The notes beneath the pieces are model-generated. The model was not told where the DNA came from. It did not search any database and saw only the letters and a list, made by a program, of their open reading frames with translations. From UBA1941 sp046329575 (GTDB lineage: Bacteria; Bacteroidota; Bacteroidia; Chitinophagales; LD1), in contig JAXLUJ010000005.1 of NCBI GenBank assembly GCA_046329575.1, forward strand, positions 186,001 through 250,000: DNA of 64,000 nt, in the 5' to 3' direction. The position numbers and the translations under genes are program-made. Every line of letters begins with the position of its first letter. Positions within the stretch are counted from its first letter, which is position 1. Shown in pieces: positions 25,798 to 33,417 of this stretch.

Positions 25798-26801
25798 AAC
25801 GGGGTGAGGGAAGGTAGAAGTCGTTTCTGCAAAAGATATTCTGCAATCTGCACGGCATTCGTGGCCGCTCCTTTTCTCAAATTGTCAGAAACTACCCAAA
25901 GGTTTACCGTCTTCTCCTGCGATTCGTCCCGGCGAATGCGTCCCACAAATACTTCATCCTTGTCATGCGCGTCCAGCGGCATGGGATATTTTAAATTCGC
26001 AATATCGTCAGTCACAATAACGCCGGGCGCCTGCTCCAGCAAATGCACCAATTCCTTCAACTCAAATTCGTTTTCAAACTCTACATTCACGCTTTCACTA
26101 TGTCCGCCTATTACCGGCACACGCACGGTTGTGGCCGTCACCCGGATGTGTTCGTCGCCCATAATCTTGCGTGTTTCATTCACCATTTTCATTTCTTCCT
26201 TGGTATATCCGTTTTCCAGAAATACATCAATATGCGGCAATAAATTCAAATCGATTTTATAAGCGTATGCCATCTCGCCCTGCTGCCCGCTACGTTCATT
26301 CATTAATTGGTCCACCGCTTTTTTGCCGGTTCCCGTAACCGACTGGTACGTGGAAACCACCACCCGTTTAATCTTCCATTTGTCGTGCAAAGGCTTCAAC
26401 GCCACCACCATTTGGATGGTAGAACAATTGGGGTTGGCAATAATCTTATCGTTCGCAGTCAATATGCCGGCATTCACTTCCGGCACTATCAACGGAATTC
26501 CTTTTTCCATCCGCCATGCCGATGAATTGTCGATTACTACAGCTCCTGCTGCAGCAAACTTCGGCGCCCATTCCTTCGAGGTACTGCCACCTGCCGAAAA
26601 CAAGGCCACATCAGGCTTTGCGGCTACGGCAGCATCCATTCCCATCACCGTATATTCACGCCCTTGAAACATCACCTGCTTTCCAACCGACTTTTCTGAA
26701 GCAACCGCCAAAAATTCCGTAACCGGAAATTTTCGCTCTTCCAATACCTGAATCATCTTTCCGCCTACCAATCCCGTAGCGCCTACCACCGCAACTTTCA
26801 T
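25770..26801 (-). CDS. asd: aspartate-semialdehyde dehydrogenase
   Basis: A 343-residue enzyme reducing aspartyl phosphate to aspartate semialdehyde for lysine/diaminopimelate, threonine and methionine. Motifs: VAVVGATGLVGGKM (NADP loop) at the start, FSAGGSTSKEWAPKFAAAG, IANPNCSTIQMVVAL with the catalytic Cys, and VRVPVIGGHSESVNV with the catalytic His. The start at 26801 was chosen because family homology begins there; the frame is open to 26978 but that part is repeat-like. The last 17 or so residues (after QKRLLP) come from an intergenic repeat and extend past the normal family end. Confidence 0.94.
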   Translation of the reverse strand: MKVAVVGATGLVGGKMIQVLEERKFPVTEFLAVASEKSVGKQVMFQGREYTVMGMDAAVAAKPDVALFSAGGSTSKEWAPKFAAAGAVVIDNSSAWRMEKGIPLIVPEVNAGILTANDKIIANPNCSTIQMVVALKPLHDKWKIKRVVVSTYQSVTGTGKKAVDQLMNERSGQQGEMAYAYKIDLNLLPHIDVFLENGYTKEEMKMVNETRKIMGDEHIRVTATTVRVPVIGGHSESVNVEFENEFELKELVHLLEQAPGVIVTDDIANLKYPMPLDAHDKDEVFVGRIRRDESQEKTVNLWVVSDNLRKGAATNAVQIAEYLLQKRLLPSLTPFNAKGDLGI

Positions 26802-27146
26802 AATATGTTTTGACGTAAAATTAGAATAGCCCTCCAAAGCCGCAATAGCTGGAAGCGTTTCGTTTTTTTTTGGCGCATGCTGCGCATTCGGCAGGGCGCT
26901 TTTCAAGTTGGCTGGCGCGCGGCGCAGCACCGCGTGCTTTCGGGCTACGCTAACGCTCCGGTGCTTCGGGCGTTCCATTTCATTTCACGCCCTGCGCACA
27001 ACCACTTCGTGGTTCCCTGCCGCCCGCTTGCGCTTTTCCCCCTTAGGTCTTGTGTCTATTGTCTTGCATCCTGCGTCTTGCATCTTTTCTCTTGCATGCT
27101 CCACTTCCCACTTTCAACTTTTTATCTAATTTTAAAACGGATTAAA
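26802..27146. other. 345-bp divergent intergenic region with repeats
   Basis: It lies between asd (minus) and the CHU-domain gene (plus). It holds a GC-rich segment (about 26930-27015) with a TTC-triloop hairpin AACCAC/GTGGTT at 27000-27014 and text similar to 39549-39614, then a reverse-complement copy of the GACACAAGAC word repeat (27047-27104). A TAATTTTA box at 27128-27135 may serve the plus-strand gene. No gene is seen. Confidence 0.65.
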
Positions 27147-28646
27147 ATGAAAAAACACTACGCCATAGTTTTTTTTATAATGTGTTTGCTTCAAATGCAG
27201 GCACAAACGGCATTGTTTAACAATCTCGGCGCCGATGTGCATCTTATGCCGGGTGCTTTTATGATTGTTAAAGCCGACTCCCTCCATAATCATGCAGGTA
27301 GTATCGAAAATGGCGGTAATCTGGTAGTGGAGGGAAATATATATAATGATGCTACACTGGCAGGCCGTAGCGCCTCCCCAACCGGATTATACCGCATCCA
27401 GGGCGATTGGATCAATAACGGAATCACAACCCCCTTTGCCGATTCTGTAGAACTTTACGGCGGTAATCAGCTTATCACAGGAACCCAGCCATCCGTTTTT
27501 CACCACCTTATATTAAGCGGCACTCCGGGCAGCGTAAAAGCACAAACTATTGATGCTTCCGTTGACGGAAATCTGAATCTTAACGATCACGAATTGGCCA
27601 CCGATATCAATGAAATGCTGGTGTTGAATACCGCCACCGGTGCTATTCAAAAGGCAGCCGGCCCAGCCGGTTTCGTGAGTAGCATGGGGCCGGGCCGCCT
27701 TACGCGCGCCACCGCTGCAACTACACCTTACTTTTATCCGCTTGGAACGCCATCGGCTCTCACCGGCGCAGTTTTCTATTATCGACCGCTTGAAATTACA
27801 CCGGTCGCAGCCACCTCCAATCGCTATGGCGCCCGCTTAGCCCACAATCCCCTTGCCGATTCTTTCGACCCCGATCTTATGAATGATGAACTTTGTAAGG
27901 TAAATCCGCTTTTCTATCATAATATTTACCATCAGTCAGGAAACGCTAACGCATCCATTAAAATGTTCTTTGATGGTGCAAATGATGGAAAATGGACCGA
28001 TATCGGCCACTGGAAGGCAGCAGTTTGGAATTATATGCCAACCGCTTCTGTTTCTGCTAACGGTTCATTTTCAACAGTTGAGGTGAAAAATTGGGGCGAT
28101 TTTAATCCGGTTCCTTTCGCTTTGGCGGCTAAAAAAATCACCGTAGATGCCGGCCCCGATAAAGAGATTTATCCTGGCGAAACCACCTCGCTCGATCCGG
28201 TCATCAACTTCCCGGCAACAAATATTCAGTGGATGCCTTCATATTATCTGGATTTTGATAATATTGCAAGCCCGAAATCTACGCCGGTAGAAAATATAGA
28301 ATACACCATTTTTGTTAAAAATGATGTAGGATGTATAGCCACCGATAAGATGAAAATTAGCGTTTTGCCGGAAAACTTATTGGTACCAACCGGTTTTACG
28401 CCAAATGGAGATGGGAATAATGATGTGTTCCGCCCCGCAAATAAAAATTTGGACAAAATTGTCTTCCAGGTTTTTAATCGTTGGGGCGAAAAGGTTTTCG
28501 AAACCGAAAACGCAGAAGAAGGATGGGACGGCGCTTTCCGCGGAGTGAAACAGGATATGGGGGTATATGTGTGGAAAGCAGAATATAAGCTGAATGGAGC
28601 AACAGCTACAAAGTTTGCTTCGGGAAATGTCACTTTAGTTCGATAA
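27147..28646 (+). CDS. secreted protein with gliding-motility-type (CHU) C-terminal domain
   Basis: A 499-residue exported protein. Signal peptide 1-20 (ends LLQMQAQ). About 25-330 is beta-rich with no recognised domain (GGNLVVEGNIYNDATLAG recalls repeat beta-strand proteins); 335-405 resembles a PKD-like stretch (DAGPDKEIYPGETTSLDP). The last 90 residues are the CHU/type B T9SS sorting domain: VPTGFTPNGDGNNDVFRPAN, FQVFNRWGEKVFET, GWDGAFRG, GVYVWKAEY. It is therefore sent through T9SS to the surface. It is the first of three exported proteins in line, 27 bases before the collagen-like gene. Confidence 0.88.
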   Translation: MKKHYAIVFFIMCLLQMQAQTALFNNLGADVHLMPGAFMIVKADSLHNHAGSIENGGNLVVEGNIYNDATLAGRSASPTGLYRIQGDWINNGITTPFADSVELYGGNQLITGTQPSVFHHLILSGTPGSVKAQTIDASVDGNLNLNDHELATDINEMLVLNTATGAIQKAAGPAGFVSSMGPGRLTRATAATTPYFYPLGTPSALTGAVFYYRPLEITPVAATSNRYGARLAHNPLADSFDPDLMNDELCKVNPLFYHNIYHQSGNANASIKMFFDGANDGKWTDIGHWKAAVWNYMPTASVSANGSFSTVEVKNWGDFNPVPFALAAKKITVDAGPDKEIYPGETTSLDPVINFPATNIQWMPSYYLDFDNIASPKSTPVENIEYTIFVKNDVGCIATDKMKISVLPENLLVPTGFTPNGDGNNDVFRPANKNLDKIVFQVFNRWGEKVFETENAEEGWDGAFRGVKQDMGVYVWKAEYKLNGATATKFASGNVTLVR

Positions 28647-28673
28647 ATAAGATAATACAACCAAGACTCAGTT

Positions 28674-31625
28674 ATGAGGAAAAGCTACTTGTTATGTGTA
28701 CTCGCCACAATGTTGGCATTCTGTGCAACTGCGCAGGATAATGTCGGCATTGGTACATTAACGCCCAGTGCGTCGGCCAAACTCGATATCACTTCCAATA
28801 CCAAGGGTATATTGATTCCGAGAATGGACTCCGTTAGTCGAAAAGCAATCGCTGCCCCGGCTGACGGCTTGCTCGTTTATGATACCGACTATTCATGCTT
28901 CTATTTTTGGAATGCATCCTCTGTGCTGGCTAATAAATGGCAAAGCCTGTGTAATGCCTCTGGTGCTATCGGTCCGGTAGGCCCTACAGGTGCAGCCGGT
29001 CCTGCTGGCCCCGCAGGTCCTATCGGCCCTACAGGAGCCGGAGCTACAGGAGCCACAGGTGCAACAGGAATTGCAGGAGCAACCGGTCCACAAGGCGCCA
29101 CAGGATTAAGTGTTACCGGCCCAACAGGCGACCAAGGCCCAACCGGCGCCGCGGGTGCCGTAGGCGCAACCGGCCCTCAAGGTGCAACAGGATTAAGTGT
29201 TACCGGCCCAACAGGCGACCAAGGACCAACGGGCGCAACCGGTTCAATCGGTGTAACCGGTCCACAAGGCGCTACAGGATTAAGTGTAACGGGACCAACA
29301 GGTGATCAAGGCCCAACGGGCGCAACCGGCTCAATCGGTGTAACCGGTCCACAAGGTGCCACAGGATTAAGCGTAACGGGCCCAACAGGTGATCAAGGCC
29401 CGACAGGAGCTACCGGCTCAATCGGTGTTACGGGCCCACAAGGTGCTACGGGATTAAGCGTAACTGGTCCAACAGGTGACCAAGGCCCGACAGGAGCAAC
29501 CGGCTCAATCGGTGTAACCGGTCCACAAGGCGCAACAGGATTAAGTGTAACGGGCCCAACAGGTGATCAAGGTCCGACGGGCGCAACCGGCTCAATCGGT
29601 GTAACCGGCCCACAAGGTGCTACGGGATTAAGTGTAACTGGTCCAACAGGTGACCAAGGCCCGACAGGAGCAACCGGCTCAATCGGTGTAACCGGTCCAC
29701 AAGGCGCAACAGGATTAAGCGTAACTGGTCCAACAGGTGACCAAGGCCCGACAGGAGCAACTGGCTCAATCGGTGTAACCGGTCCACAAGGCGCAACAGG
29801 ATTAAGTGTAACGGGCCCTACAGGTGATCAAGGCCCGACAGGAGCTACCGGCTCAATCGGTGTAACCGGTCCACAAGGTGCTACAGGATTAAGTGTAACT
29901 GGTCCAACAGGTGACCAAGGCCCGACAGGAGCTACCGGCTCAATCGGTGTAACCGGTCCACAAGGTGCTACAGGATTAAGTGTAACTGGTCCAACAGGTG
30001 ACCAAGGCCCGACAGGAGCTACCGGCTCAATCGGTGTTACGGGCCCACAAGGTGCAACAGGATTAAGTGTAACGGGTCCAACAGGTAACCAAGGCCCGAC
30101 AGGAGCTACCGGCTCAATCGGTGTAACCGGCCCACAAGGTGCTACGGGTTTAAGTGTAACGGGACCAACAGGTAACCAGGGCCCAACAGGTGCTACCGGT
30201 TCAATCGGTGTTACCGGTCCACAAGGTGCTACGGGTTTAAGCGTAACGGGCCCTACAGGTAACCAAGGCCCAACAGGTGCTACCGGCGCTACTGGAGTTA
30301 CCGGCCCTACAGGAATTACAGGTGCCACAGGAGTTACCGGCGCCACAGGATCTACTGGTGTTACGGGTAGTACAGGTGCAACCGGCGCCACTGGCGCAAC
30401 CGGTGTTACAGGTGTAACCGGTGTAACGGGCACAACAGGAGCCACCGGTGCCACAGGAGCTACCGGCGCAACCGGGTCTACTGGAAGCACGGGTGCCACT
30501 GGAGCCACTGGGTCGACTGGTGTTACCGGCGCAACAGGATCTACTGGCGCCACGGGCAGCACTGGTGCTACGGGAAGTACAGGTGCAACTGGAGCCACTG
30601 GCGCAACTGGTATTACAGGTGCAACTGGTGTAACCGGTGCCACAGGAGTTACAGGAGCAACGGGCGCAACCGGATCAACTGGAAGCACGGGGGCTACTGG
30701 AGCCACCGGAGCTACCGGCGCAACAGGATCTACCGGCGCCACGGGAAGTACAGGTGCTACTGGAGCCACTGGAGCAACTGGTGTAACAGGCGCTACAGGC
30801 GCCACAGGATCTACCGGCGCCACGGGCAGCACAGGTGCTACGGGAAGTACAGGTGCTACCGGAGCCACTGGCGCGACAGGTGCAACAGGTATTACAGGTG
30901 CAACCGGTGTAACTGGTGCAACAGGAGTTACCGGCGCCACAGGATCTACTGGTGCAACGGGCGCCACCGGAACTACAGGCGCAACAGGATCTACAGGCGC
31001 CACGGGCAGCACAGGTGCTACGGGAAGTACAGGTGCTACAGGAGCTACTGGCGCAACAGGTGCCACAGGAGCAACTGGTCCTTCAGGTGATACAGGAGCA
31101 ACCGGCGCTACTGGTGTAACCGGTCCTACCGGTCCAACTGGCACAACAGGTCAGGGCATTTCATCGGTTTCTTCTTCGGTTGAAATACTATTGCTTGGAA
31201 ATAATACCGGTACTTACTCTAATGCAGCATCCGCAACAGGAACGAATGGATACACGCCGGGTACCTTCCAAGGTATTGCTGGTATGTCGGTAACTCGTAC
31301 CATCACTGCCGGAAGTTTTGTAAATGTTAGCTTTACAGCTCGTTGGGAAACCGACTTCCTGAATCGCTTCCAGCCGGAAACCATTTATTTCCGCGTGCTT
31401 CGCGATGGTACTGAAATTGCACGTACCGCAGCATGGACCAGCGATAACGGAGCTGCTTACTTTATCCTCACTGGAAATGTTGGCATTACTTACCACGATG
31501 CCGGCGTGGGTGGTGGCAGCCATACTTATACCGTAGAATACTGGATGTCGAACTCCTACGCAGCATCAACAGAAAGCTTCGTATTGGGCGAGCGCTATCT
31601 GTCAGTAACTGAAATCCGTCCTTAA
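28674..31625 (+). CDS. large collagen-like surface protein
   Basis: A 983-residue exported protein. Signal peptide 1-21 (ends CATAQ). Residues 22-96 form a conserved Bacteroidota fibre N-terminus (NVGIGTLTPSASAKLDI, TKGILIPRMDSVSRKAI, DGLLVYDTD, KWQSLC). About 97-827 is collagen-like Gly-X-Y, with Thr in most Y positions as in bacterial collagens such as BclA: first 14 tandem 29-residue units, then about 280 residues of short GAT, GVT and GST triplets. The last 156 residues are a beta-rich globular domain (VSFTARWETDFL, TIYFRVLRDGTEIARTA, HTYTVEYWMS, ending LSVTEIRP), probably a trimerisation head. No T9SS tail is recognised. It is likely a trimeric extracellular fibre. Confidence 0.85.
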   Translation: MRKSYLLCVLATMLAFCATAQDNVGIGTLTPSASAKLDITSNTKGILIPRMDSVSRKAIAAPADGLLVYDTDYSCFYFWNASSVLANKWQSLCNASGAIGPVGPTGAAGPAGPAGPIGPTGAGATGATGATGIAGATGPQGATGLSVTGPTGDQGPTGAAGAVGATGPQGATGLSVTGPTGDQGPTGATGSIGVTGPQGATGLSVTGPTGDQGPTGATGSIGVTGPQGATGLSVTGPTGDQGPTGATGSIGVTGPQGATGLSVTGPTGDQGPTGATGSIGVTGPQGATGLSVTGPTGDQGPTGATGSIGVTGPQGATGLSVTGPTGDQGPTGATGSIGVTGPQGATGLSVTGPTGDQGPTGATGSIGVTGPQGATGLSVTGPTGDQGPTGATGSIGVTGPQGATGLSVTGPTGDQGPTGATGSIGVTGPQGATGLSVTGPTGDQGPTGATGSIGVTGPQGATGLSVTGPTGNQGPTGATGSIGVTGPQGATGLSVTGPTGNQGPTGATGSIGVTGPQGATGLSVTGPTGNQGPTGATGATGVTGPTGITGATGVTGATGSTGVTGSTGATGATGATGVTGVTGVTGTTGATGATGATGATGSTGSTGATGATGSTGVTGATGSTGATGSTGATGSTGATGATGATGITGATGVTGATGVTGATGATGSTGSTGATGATGATGATGSTGATGSTGATGATGATGVTGATGATGSTGATGSTGATGSTGATGATGATGATGITGATGVTGATGVTGATGSTGATGATGTTGATGSTGATGSTGATGSTGATGATGATGATGATGPSGDTGATGATGVTGPTGPTGTTGQGISSVSSSVEILLLGNNTGTYSNAASATGTNGYTPGTFQGIAGMSVTRTITAGSFVNVSFTARWETDFLNRFQPETIYFRVLRDGTEIARTAAWTSDNGAAYFILTGNVGITYHDAGVGGGSHTYTVEYWMSNSYAASTESFVLGERYLSVTEIRP
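29085..30302 (+). repeat. 14 tandem copies of an 87-bp coding repeat
   Basis: The units start at 29085 and repeat every 87 bases to the 14th at 30216. Each encodes 29 residues: GPQGAT, the break GLSVT, then GPTGDQGPTGATGSIGVT. Copy 1 differs (GAAGAVGAT) and copies 12-14 have Asn for Asp (GNQ). Between copies the differences are mainly third-base, so the units are nearly identical at the DNA level. Confidence 0.92.
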
Positions 31626-31644
31626 AAGAAAACCAAAAGAAACT

Positions 31645-32046
31645 ATGAAAAATTTGTTTGTTGCCGCACTAATGCTTCTATCCTTCGCAACGTTTGCTCA
31701 GGATCCAACCATGCGTGTACAAAATACGTTTAGCAAGGGCGATATAATAGCATCTACTACAGGTCGCATTGCTGACGGGCAATTGTATATTCCTTCTACA
31801 GCCGGCGACCCAAATATCATTGGCGTATATTCTGGCGAACAAAGCAATCGTGTTGACCGCATTTTTAACACCACGGGGTTAACAGAAGTAAAAGTAGATG
31901 GCGCTGATCTTCATGTTGGCGATTGGGTTACTACTAACGCTCAAGGTCAGGCTGTTAAAGCAACTTCAGGAATGCTACTGGGTGTAGTGGTAAAAGAACC
32001 TATGGGAGGTTTTGCAACTATCCGAATTTTGATTTCTTACAAATAA
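31645..32046 (+). CDS. small secreted beta-rich protein
   Basis: A 133-residue protein with a signal peptide (1-18, ending TFAQ). The mature part is all beta: DIIASTTGRIADGQLYIPS, VKVDGADLHVGDWVTTN, GQAVKATSGMLLGVVVKEP and a final strand TIRILISY. The GD-W-V-T-T...G-A-KA...G-LG pattern is like the small barrel found in bacterial and phage tail-fibre-type proteins. It is 19 bases after the collagen-like gene and just before a strong terminator, so the three exported genes probably form one transcript. It may associate with the fibre; that is inference. Confidence 0.75.
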   Translation: MKNLFVAALMLLSFATFAQDPTMRVQNTFSKGDIIASTTGRIADGQLYIPSTAGDPNIIGVYSGEQSNRVDRIFNTTGLTEVKVDGADLHVGDWVTTNAQGQAVKATSGMLLGVVVKEPMGGFATIRILISYK

Positions 32047-32066
32047 GAACACATAAACAGTTTCAG

Positions 32067-32095
32067 AAAGGGTTGCGTTTTCGCAACCCTTTTTT
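32067..32095 (+). terminator. rho-independent terminator
   Basis: An 11-bp perfect stem AAAGGGTTGCG / CGCAACCCTTT with a TTTT loop, followed by a T run. It ends the exported-protein cluster; the T run overlaps the stop of the minus-strand birA gene. Confidence 0.92.
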
Positions 32096-32852
32096 ATTTG
32101 TCGATAACAAACTGCACTTCTTTGAAAGCAAAGCGCATTTCCTTGCCGTCACTTTCAATCAGCAATTTTCCGTCCTTGCTCACGCCAGTAATTTGACCTC
32201 GAAATGTTTTTTTGCCGGATATGAATAGCGCCGTTTGATGATAACGATATAAGGAGGTTACATAAGCTCTTTCAATGAAATTATAATGCATCAGACGGAG
32301 CTGTAGATAATATTTTTCTAAAAAATACGATAAGGTGTCGCGAACAATTGCCAAATCATACTGCTCAAAATTTACATTCCGTAAGGAAGTAGCATTGGGT
32401 ATGGAAATATCAAAAAAGGTTTGATTCACATTTAAGCCGATACCGATAACAGCGCTACTGATCTTGTTGCCAGTCAATATGTTTTCAATAAGAATGCCTG
32501 CAATTTTCTCATCCAGGTAATAGATATCGTTCGGCCACTTGATATGAAAGTCAGTATGTGCAAGGGTTTCACAACATTCCCGAACTGCCAGTGACGCAAC
32601 CATGCTTAAATAAAATTGCTTGTCAACCGGTAAAAATCCGGGTTGTAATATGTAGGAGACGGTTAGATTTTGGCCGGGTTCTGTTAACCATTTGTTTCCT
32701 GCCTGCCCCTTACCGGCAACCTGTTCACGGGCACTAATCAGTGTTCCTTCCACAACCTTATCAGTCCGCAACAATTCTTTGGCAAAGTTGTTTGTAGAAT
32801 CGATGCTTTCCAGTGAAATCACGCGCCTGCCGGTAAAAAGAGTGTCGAGCAT
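32094..32852 (-). CDS. birA: biotin-protein ligase
   Basis: A 252-residue ligase that joins biotin to acetyl-CoA carboxylase carrier protein. Motifs: SLESIDSTNNFAKEL at the start, the biotinoyl-AMP loop EQVAGKGQAGNKW, HIKWPNDIYY, and GIGLNVNQTFF; a short SH3-like C-terminal domain with RGQITGVSKDGKLLIES follows. There is no N-terminal winged helix, so it is a ligase-only form without repressor function. The ATG at 32852 is used; a TTG start at 32879 is less likely. Confidence 0.9.
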   Translation of the reverse strand: MLDTLFTGRRVISLESIDSTNNFAKELLRTDKVVEGTLISAREQVAGKGQAGNKWLTEPGQNLTVSYILQPGFLPVDKQFYLSMVASLAVRECCETLAHTDFHIKWPNDIYYLDEKIAGILIENILTGNKISSAVIGIGLNVNQTFFDISIPNATSLRNVNFEQYDLAIVRDTLSYFLEKYYLQLRLMHYNFIERAYVTSLYRYHQTALFISGKKTFRGQITGVSKDGKLLIESDGKEMRFAFKEVQFVIDK

Positions 32853-32947
32853 TTTTGAGTTGTAAAGAAGTGACGGCAACGGTTTGCAGCAATTACACTT
32901 CTTCTCGTAAAATCAATTATTTTTATTCCATCAAAAATCAGAAACTA

Positions 32948-33403
32948 TTGGCGAAAAAGAAAAACTTCACCACAGAAGATTTAAAGGCACTAGTTGTAGA
33001 TGCCATATTAGAAAAAAAGGGACAGGCCGTGGTTAGCCTCGATCTCCGTTCCATTCACGATACTGTTGCAGATTATTTTGTTGTTGCACATGGCGATTCG
33101 GCCACCCAGGTGAATGCCATATTTGAAAGTATTCTGGAAATGGCAAAAGAAAATGGCCAACAGCCTTATCATCATGAGGGCAAAAAGAACGGCGAATGGA
33201 TTATCGTGGATTTTGTAGATGTGGTGGCACATATCTTTCATCGTGAAAAAAGAGACTTTTACCAATTGGAAGAACTTTGGAGCGATGCTATTGTTGAAGA
33301 ACACGATGAGAATGGTGCAATAAAAACCAAATTGGTTCGTCCTGTAAAAACCGCAGCGAAAAAGAAAACGCCTGCTACAAAATCAAAGCGCTCCGTGCGA
33401 TAG
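32948..33403 (+). CDS. rsfS: ribosomal silencing factor RsfS
   Basis: A 151-residue protein that binds ribosomal protein L14 and blocks subunit joining in starvation. Core motif: ALVVDAILEKKGQAVVSLDLRSI, YFVVAHGDSATQVNAI, HHEGKKNGEWIIVDFVDVVAHIF, REKRDFYQLEELW. The C-terminus is a lysine-rich extension (KTAAKKKTPATKSKRSVR). No ATG lies in frame before the homology; the TTG at 32948 (MAKKKNFTTED) is the best start. A TATTTTTA box at 32918-32925 lies 22 bases upstream. Just 14 bases before ftsH. Confidence 0.9.
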   Translation: MAKKKNFTTEDLKALVVDAILEKKGQAVVSLDLRSIHDTVADYFVVAHGDSATQVNAIFESILEMAKENGQQPYHHEGKKNGEWIIVDFVDVVAHIFHREKRDFYQLEELWSDAIVEEHDENGAIKTKLVRPVKTAAKKKTPATKSKRSVR

Positions 33404-33417
33404 CATTAAGAAGTATC

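Noticed and set aside
26877..27146. Long N-terminal extension of the CHU-domain protein
   Set aside because: Made of intergenic repeat text; a proper signal peptide begins at the ATG at 27147.
29085..30302. Regular repeats that could be taken for a CRISPR array
   Set aside because: Units are contiguous with no unique spacers, lie inside a coding frame, and are 87 bp long.
29828..31144. 438-residue open frame on the minus strand made of Ala-Pro-Val repeats
   Set aside because: It is the mirror of the collagen Gly-X-Thr repeat; no signal, no start context, and the opposite frame has a signal peptide and conserved ends.
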